DNA of 11,535 nucleotides from DAOPZC01 sp035353175 (GTDB lineage Bacteria; Verrucomicrobiota; Kiritimatiellia; RFP12; UBA1067), in NCBI GenBank assembly GCA_035353175.1, contig DAOPZC010000102.1, forward strand, positions 1 through 11,535, written 5' to 3'. The position numbers and the translations under genes were made by a program. A model generated the notes under the pieces. That model worked only from the letters and a program-made list of their open reading frames with translations. It made no database searches and was not told the DNA's origin. Shown piece after piece: positions 7,595 to 11,535 of the stretch (positions within the stretch are counted from its first letter, which is position 1; every line of letters begins with the position of its first letter).

Positions 7595-9826
7595 ATGATG
7601 AAAAGACTTTGCGCAACTTTCTCGATCGGCACACTCCTTCTCTCGTCGGTCTTCGCTCAGAGCGACTGGGCCGTGCCCGGCGCGACACTCCGCGTGGATG
7701 TGCACGTCCAACGGACGCCCGACCACAAAGACCTTGGCGTGTTCGTGAAGATCCCTGACGGCGGGCTGCTGCCCGGAAAATATCCGGTCCCGGAAGCACG
7801 CGATGATCAAGGCAAAACATTGGAGTGCGTGATCGTCGGACATCTCCAGTCCGACGGACTCGGCGTGCTCTTTGCGCAGCCTGAAACCGGCGACGCCGCC
7901 CACATTTACATCAAAGGATCGGCGACTCCACCTCCCAAGCCCGAGAACGCGCGACTGATTCCCAGCGTGCTCTTCTATGCGAAAAACGGCAACGCCAGCC
8001 TAGATGCTGCCAAACGCATGGCAAGCGAATATCCGCCGGCGCAAGGAGCGTTCTTCAACACGTGGCAATGCATCGGCTCTATGGTCAACCCCTACGGTCC
8101 GGACGACGATTTCTCAGACTGGTTTGTCGGGTGCATTCTCTTGGCAAAAAAAGAACGCATCTTCTTCGCCACCGTTTCGGACGAAGGGTCAGAATTCGCG
8201 ATCGACGGCAAAACCATCTGCAGTTGGCCGGGCATCCATACACGCGACGGAGGCGCCAAAGGGCAGCACGGCGAAACGGTGGAGCTTGATGCCGGGCTGC
8301 ACCGCATCGACTACTTCCACTTCGAGGCGCGCGGCAAACAAGAGTCCCAACTCACCTGGCGCCGCAAGGGAATCACGGAAGGCCCTCTGCCTGAACTGGT
8401 CAATGAGTTCGCCAAATCAGGCGAAGCTTCTATCGTCCGCATCGCGCTGAAAGACGGACGCGTCTGTGCGGCGATCCGCGGAACCAGCGAGCCGAACGGC
8501 TATTTCTGGACAGGCGATATGCCCCTTTCCCTTTTCACGCTTTCCTATTCCGGGCTGGATCCGGCTGATCCGTCCCAGTCCGTGACATGGGAATTTGACA
8601 AGACCAAGCGGATCTCGGAGCCGATCATCGAATGGCTGGTCTCGGGTGACCACGATCAGATCTCGTACCCCGTCACGCTGGCAGTCTCCAACGCCGCGGG
8701 TGTCGCGCGCACGTCGGCCCGTCTGGTCTGCCCGTGGACCCCGACCGAACTCTCGCTCGACAGCAAGGAAGACCGGCTGAATTTCCGCAAGGCCCTTTTC
8801 AACATGATCCGCGCCGTTCCCAAGGGAACAGATCCGTGCGCCGACTGGAAATCCGACCACTGGTCCATCCTGGTTGAACTGTTGGAGCCCTACCGCGCAG
8901 GGCCGATCCTGAACGAGATCTTCACGCGCAGTTACGAAAGCATCAAGAAACGCCCGACGGAACAGCGCTGGGCGCTGGAGGACCGCTTCATCGAGACCCT
9001 GCGCCTGCAACGCAACGACAAGGTGTTGCTCGACTGGATCAGCACCTTCGAGAAGAACGAGAAGAACAGCGCCCGCAAGTTCCGCTGGAAAGACGAACGC
9101 GTCAGCGCATACCTGTCTGACGTCAACGACCCGGCCGCCGCGAAACACGAGGTCGCTTTCCTGAAAGAAGCCGCCATCGCCCCCGACCAGAACCAGATCG
9201 CCGCGCTTCGCCAAGGCGATGTCGAACGCGCCCTCGGCAACAACGAGGCCGCCATCAAATTCTACAAGGACGCGCAGGACCGTTACCGCAGCCGAAACAA
9301 GGTCGGCATGGCCGGAGGCCGCCTCACCTATGTGGGGCCTCGCAAACGCAAGGACAAAGAGGCCGACACGAACACGGTGGACAAGGCCGAATCAAAGCGC
9401 CTCAAGCCGCAGTCGCTCGCCTCGCAGAAAAAAGTGGACGACTGGAAGATCTACACGGTGCACGACGCCTCCATGTACTCCACCATCACCACCTACCTCG
9501 CGCAGGACGCGCTGCCCGAAGCGTTCCAGAAGCTGAGCGATTGGGAAAACGAATCCCCCGCTTCAAAACTCTCGGGCGAATACCCGCTTGCAGAGGCGAA
9601 GATCTACATCTACGTCGAAGATTTCCGCCGCGCCATCAACGCCCTCGGCGCCTACCGCAAAAGCGTCGCCATGAGCGCCCAGCTCGCCGACGCCATGAAG
9701 CTGGAAATTGACTGCCTCCAGAAAATCAACGAAAAGAAGCGCGCACAAGAAGTTGCCGAAGACTTTTTGAAGCGTTTTCCCGGACATCCGTTTGAGGCGG
9801 AAATGAAAGAGGTTCTTGCACGATGA
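7595..9826 (+). CDS. Secreted protein with PA14-like domain and TPR-like C-terminal half
   Basis: No specific function is recognised. The 743-residue product starts with a Sec signal peptide (basic MMKR, hydrophobic 8-20, likely cleavage after VFA at 21) and has no lipobox, so it is probably periplasmic or secreted. Residues 24-110 look like a beta domain. A PA14-like sandwich covers about 125-260: the sequence runs FFATVSDEGSEFAIDGKTI, then WPGIHTRDGG, then LDAGLHRIDYFHFEARG, the strand-turn pattern of PA14 carbohydrate-binding domains. Another beta-rich region follows to about 385. From about 395 the protein is helical, with TPR-like stretches near 532-565 (ALGNNEAAIKFYKDAQDRY) and 632-740 (EDFRRAINALGAYRKS and EDFLKRFPGHP). 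Tandem ATG ATG occurs at 7595 and 7598. The Shine-Dalgarno is weak (only GAG), so translation may depend on the preceding gene. Its stop overlaps the next start by ATGA. PA14 and TPR calls are by eye, without a profile search. Confidence 0.8.
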   Translation: MMKRLCATFSIGTLLLSSVFAQSDWAVPGATLRVDVHVQRTPDHKDLGVFVKIPDGGLLPGKYPVPEARDDQGKTLECVIVGHLQSDGLGVLFAQPETGDAAHIYIKGSATPPPKPENARLIPSVLFYAKNGNASLDAAKRMASEYPPAQGAFFNTWQCIGSMVNPYGPDDDFSDWFVGCILLAKKERIFFATVSDEGSEFAIDGKTICSWPGIHTRDGGAKGQHGETVELDAGLHRIDYFHFEARGKQESQLTWRRKGITEGPLPELVNEFAKSGEASIVRIALKDGRVCAAIRGTSEPNGYFWTGDMPLSLFTLSYSGLDPADPSQSVTWEFDKTKRISEPIIEWLVSGDHDQISYPVTLAVSNAAGVARTSARLVCPWTPTELSLDSKEDRLNFRKALFNMIRAVPKGTDPCADWKSDHWSILVELLEPYRAGPILNEIFTRSYESIKKRPTEQRWALEDRFIETLRLQRNDKVLLDWISTFEKNEKNSARKFRWKDERVSAYLSDVNDPAAAKHEVAFLKEAAIAPDQNQIAALRQGDVERALGNNEAAIKFYKDAQDRYRSRNKVGMAGGRLTYVGPRKRKDKEADTNTVDKAESKRLKPQSLASQKKVDDWKIYTVHDASMYSTITTYLAQDALPEAFQKLSDWENESPASKLSGEYPLAEAKIYIYVEDFRRAINALGAYRKSVAMSAQLADAMKLEIDCLQKINEKKRAQEVAEDFLKRFPGHPFEAEMKEVLAR

Positions 9827-10713
9827 ACGCACCACGCAAAGGCCTGAACGCGGGGCTCGCCTTCTCCGTGCTGGCGGTCGCCGCAGCCATCGCAGGCATC
9901 AAGATCAATCCCGGCAACATGTCGCCTTACAGCAAGACGCATGTCAGCATCAACCTGTACACCAAGCCCGACCCCAATGCCTCCGGCGGCATCAAAGGCG
10001 TCATCGCGGAAGCGCCCTCCGAGGTGCTCGGCGTACTGGCGATGCCGCAGAAGTTCCCGAACATCTCATCAATGGATGACATCGACGGCGGAGCGGCGGC
10101 CAAAAACGCGCGAAACATCAACAAGGACATGACCAACCAGGTCTACTTGGCCGGCCTCGGAAGCGACAACGCGTTCTCGTTTTACGGACTTCCGCCCGGA
10201 AAATATGATCTTTTCGTGCTCTGCGAGAACTGTTTCTACGAGGGCCTCTTGCTTTCCCGCGAGGAGCAGACCCTGACCGACGCAGACGCCAAAACCATCA
10301 GGGCGAAGATCACGGAGTCAAACCCCTTCTTCAACGTCAAGAATCAGCACCGCATCGAGGGCCAGTCGGGGACCTTCGGCAAAGCCCGCGTCATCGAGCA
10401 GGAAGTCCGGACCCTGCCGGTGACGCTCCAGAGCGCGGAAGTTCTGAAGCACATCCAGATCCGTAGCATCAAGCTCTGCCTGATGGAGAGCGTCGGCACC
10501 ACCAAGCTCGGCACCCACTGGGAAATGAAAAAGACACGCGAGATCACGCGACAGGAAGTGGGCCCGCCCGACACCAAAGGTCTCATTCCCGGTTATTTCT
10601 GCAAAACGCTCCAAGGCATCCGCGTCTCCACGTCGCTAAAAGATCTCGGCACAATTAAGCTGACGTCGGATCCGGCTTCGAACACGCCGCCGCCCGAAAC
10701 CAAGCAGCCGTAA
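9823..10713 (+). CDS. Exported or membrane-anchored protein of unknown function
   Basis: I do not recognise this 296-residue family. An N-terminal hydrophobic segment (about 10-27, GLAFSVLAVAAAIAGI, after MNAPRK) lacks a clear signal peptidase site, so it may stay as a membrane anchor with the rest in the periplasm. Residues 115-134 read NAFSFYGLPPGKYDLFVLC, the F-x-G-L-P-P-G-x-Y-x-L pattern of carboxypeptidase-regulatory-like or SpaA/Cna_B-like beta sandwiches. It is followed by a CENC pair (Cys134, Cys137) that could form a disulfide or bind metal. The remainder is mixed charged beta-like sequence ending in a Pro/Thr-rich tail. ATG at 9823 overlaps the previous stop as ATGA, and a GAGG lies upstream within the previous gene, so translational coupling is likely. 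The coupling implies that it acts together with the PA14-like protein at stoichiometric levels. Confidence 0.8.
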   Translation: MNAPRKGLNAGLAFSVLAVAAAIAGIKINPGNMSPYSKTHVSINLYTKPDPNASGGIKGVIAEAPSEVLGVLAMPQKFPNISSMDDIDGGAAAKNARNINKDMTNQVYLAGLGSDNAFSFYGLPPGKYDLFVLCENCFYEGLLLSREEQTLTDADAKTIRAKITESNPFFNVKNQHRIEGQSGTFGKARVIEQEVRTLPVTLQSAEVLKHIQIRSIKLCLMESVGTTKLGTHWEMKKTREITRQEVGPPDTKGLIPGYFCKTLQGIRVSTSLKDLGTIKLTSDPASNTPPPETKQP

Positions 10714-10754
10714 CGCTCACCGCGCAACCATAAACACCGAAACGACCATTTTTT

Positions 10755-10761
10755 AAAAGGA
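10755..10761 (+). promoter_or_regulatory. Shine-Dalgarno AAAAGGA of the FHA-MoxR gene
   Basis: AAAAGGA lies 8 nt before ATG at 10770, in a 56-bp A-rich gap after the preceding stop. I see no terminator and no convincing promoter in that gap, so read-through from the upstream genes is likely. The strong site may let this ATPase be translated more than its neighbours. Confidence 0.75.
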
Positions 10762-10769
10762 CAACACAC

Positions 10770-11535
10770 ATGGCAAAATTATTCATCCAACAGCCTGAAG
10801 GCGACCAGCTACTGACCGAGCTCGACAACACGCAAGCCTATTTGATCGGGCGAAAAGAAGACTGCTCCATCTGCATTCCCGCCGAATCGATATCGGGACA
10901 CCACGCGCAGCTATCTCCCTCCGAGCAGGGCTGGGTTCTGCAGGATCTCGGCAGCTCGAACGGCACCAGCGTTAACGGCCAGGCGATCGGCCAGACGCTC
11001 TTGGCCAACGGCGCGCAGATCATGTTGGGCGAACAGGTCGTTTTGCTCTTCCTCGACGAATCCGCCGCCGCTGAACCGGCGCTGGCCGCCGAAGCGGCTG
11101 CGCAACCCGGAAAAAAAGAAGAGAAGAAAGCCAAAAAGGACCTCAAGGTGCAGGGCGCATCCGAAGAGGACCTCAAGCTGGTCAAAGCCATGTCGCTCCG
11201 CTCGGAGAAGATCCGCGACGAGATCGCCAAGGTCATCATCGGCCAGGTCGACGTCATCGACCAGGTGCTGATGGTCATCATCGCCGGCGGCCACGGCCTG
11301 CTGGTCGGCATGCCCGGCATGGCCAAGACCACGCTCTGCTCCACCATCGCCAAGGTGCTGGACATGGAGTTCAAGCGCGTGCAGTTCACGCCGGACCTGA
11401 TGCCGACGGACATCACCGGCACGGAAATCCTCGAGCACGACCCGGTCACAGACAAGAAAAGCTTCCGCTTCATCAAGGGCCCGATCTTCACCAACATGCT
11501 GCTCGCGGACGAAATCAACCGCACGCCGCCCAAGA
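10770..11535 (+). CDS. FHA domain fused to MoxR-family AAA+ ATPase (3'-truncated by window edge)
   Basis: The 255 visible residues join two modules. The FHA domain (about 3-97) has every usual phosphothreonine-binding element: GRKED (Arg28), SGHH (Ser42, His45) and SSNGTSVNG (Asn64, Gly65, Asn69). A Lys/Glu/Ala-rich linker (98-135) follows. The MoxR AAA+ module then runs from VKAMSLRSEKIRDEIAKVIIGQ through Walker A GMPGMAKTTL (180-189, Lys186) to FIKGPIFTNMLLADEINRTP (234-253), with Walker B Asp247-Glu248. The remaining AAA+ sequence, with sensor and arginine-finger residues, lies beyond the window. MoxR proteins are cytoplasmic chaperone-like ATPases that usually work with von Willebrand factor A proteins and DUF58 partners. 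The FHA fusion implies recruitment by or to phosphoproteins made by a Ser/Thr kinase. It is the last visible gene of the plus-strand operon. Domain identity is secure; the biological role is inferred. Confidence 0.95.
   Translation, partial: MAKLFIQQPEGDQLLTELDNTQAYLIGRKEDCSICIPAESISGHHAQLSPSEQGWVLQDLGSSNGTSVNGQAIGQTLLANGAQIMLGEQVVLLFLDESAAAEPALAAEAAAQPGKKEEKKAKKDLKVQGASEEDLKLVKAMSLRSEKIRDEIAKVIIGQVDVIDQVLMVIIAGGHGLLVGMPGMAKTTLCSTIAKVLDMEFKRVQFTPDLMPTDITGTEILEHDPVTDKKSFRFIKGPIFTNMLLADEINRTPPK

Noticed and set aside
11111..11117. A_AAA_AAA slippery heptamer in the FHA-MoxR linker
   Set aside because: The heptamer is in the right phase for -1 slippage. However, the -1 frame stays open to the window edge so gives no short FHA-only product, and I see no clear downstream stimulatory structure. 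It is probably just lysine codons in a Lys-rich linker.

Overview
This is a GC-rich bacterial chromosomal window (about 60% GC by eye) holding two partial and four complete protein-coding genes, packed with little intergenic space. I see no rRNA, tRNA, insertion sequence, CRISPR array or phage gene. The longest stretch without a gene is about 210 bp. The gene content suggests a member of the PVC superphylum (Planctomycetes, Verrucomicrobia, Kiritimatiellota, Lentisphaerae). It combines a large DUF4175-like membrane protein, a PA14-like exported protein and a MoxR ATPase, and carries a pyruvate phosphate dikinase. The phylum is an inference from gene families and not from a marker-gene tree.

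Left half, minus strand (1-3833): lysS (class II lysyl-tRNA synthetase) is followed 70 bp later by ppdK (pyruvate phosphate dikinase), which runs off the left edge. Each has its own convincing sigma70-type promoter: GTGACA-17-TATAGT with an extended TG for lysS, and TTGACT-16-TAAACT for ppdK, the latter just after the lysS stop codon. The ppdK product has an unusual 46-residue Lys/Ala-rich N-terminal extension made of six 6-residue repeats. These are joined to the enzyme core across a run of eight G. The LysRS is complete but has unusual residues in the segment lining the lysine pocket.

Right half, plus strand (3984-11535): a probable four-gene operon starts from an AT-rich divergent intergenic region. 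It encodes (1) a 1191-residue DUF4175-like membrane-anchored protein with beta-sandwich modules, helical or coiled-coil regions and a charged disordered segment; (2) a 743-residue secreted protein with a PA14-like domain and a TPR-like C-terminal half; (3) a 296-residue exported or membrane-anchored protein of unknown function, overlapping gene 2 by ATGA; and (4) an FHA domain fused to a MoxR-family AAA+ ATPase, cut by the right edge. In related bacteria, MoxR ATPases and DUF4175-like proteins are often found with DUF58 and von Willebrand factor A proteins. These may lie just beyond the right edge. The working picture is a cell-envelope assembly or stress module in which a cytoplasmic MoxR chaperone, steered by phosphothreonine binding through its FHA domain, acts on membrane-anchored partners with large periplasmic parts. 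This FHA-MoxR operon is the best candidate in the window for an undescribed system.
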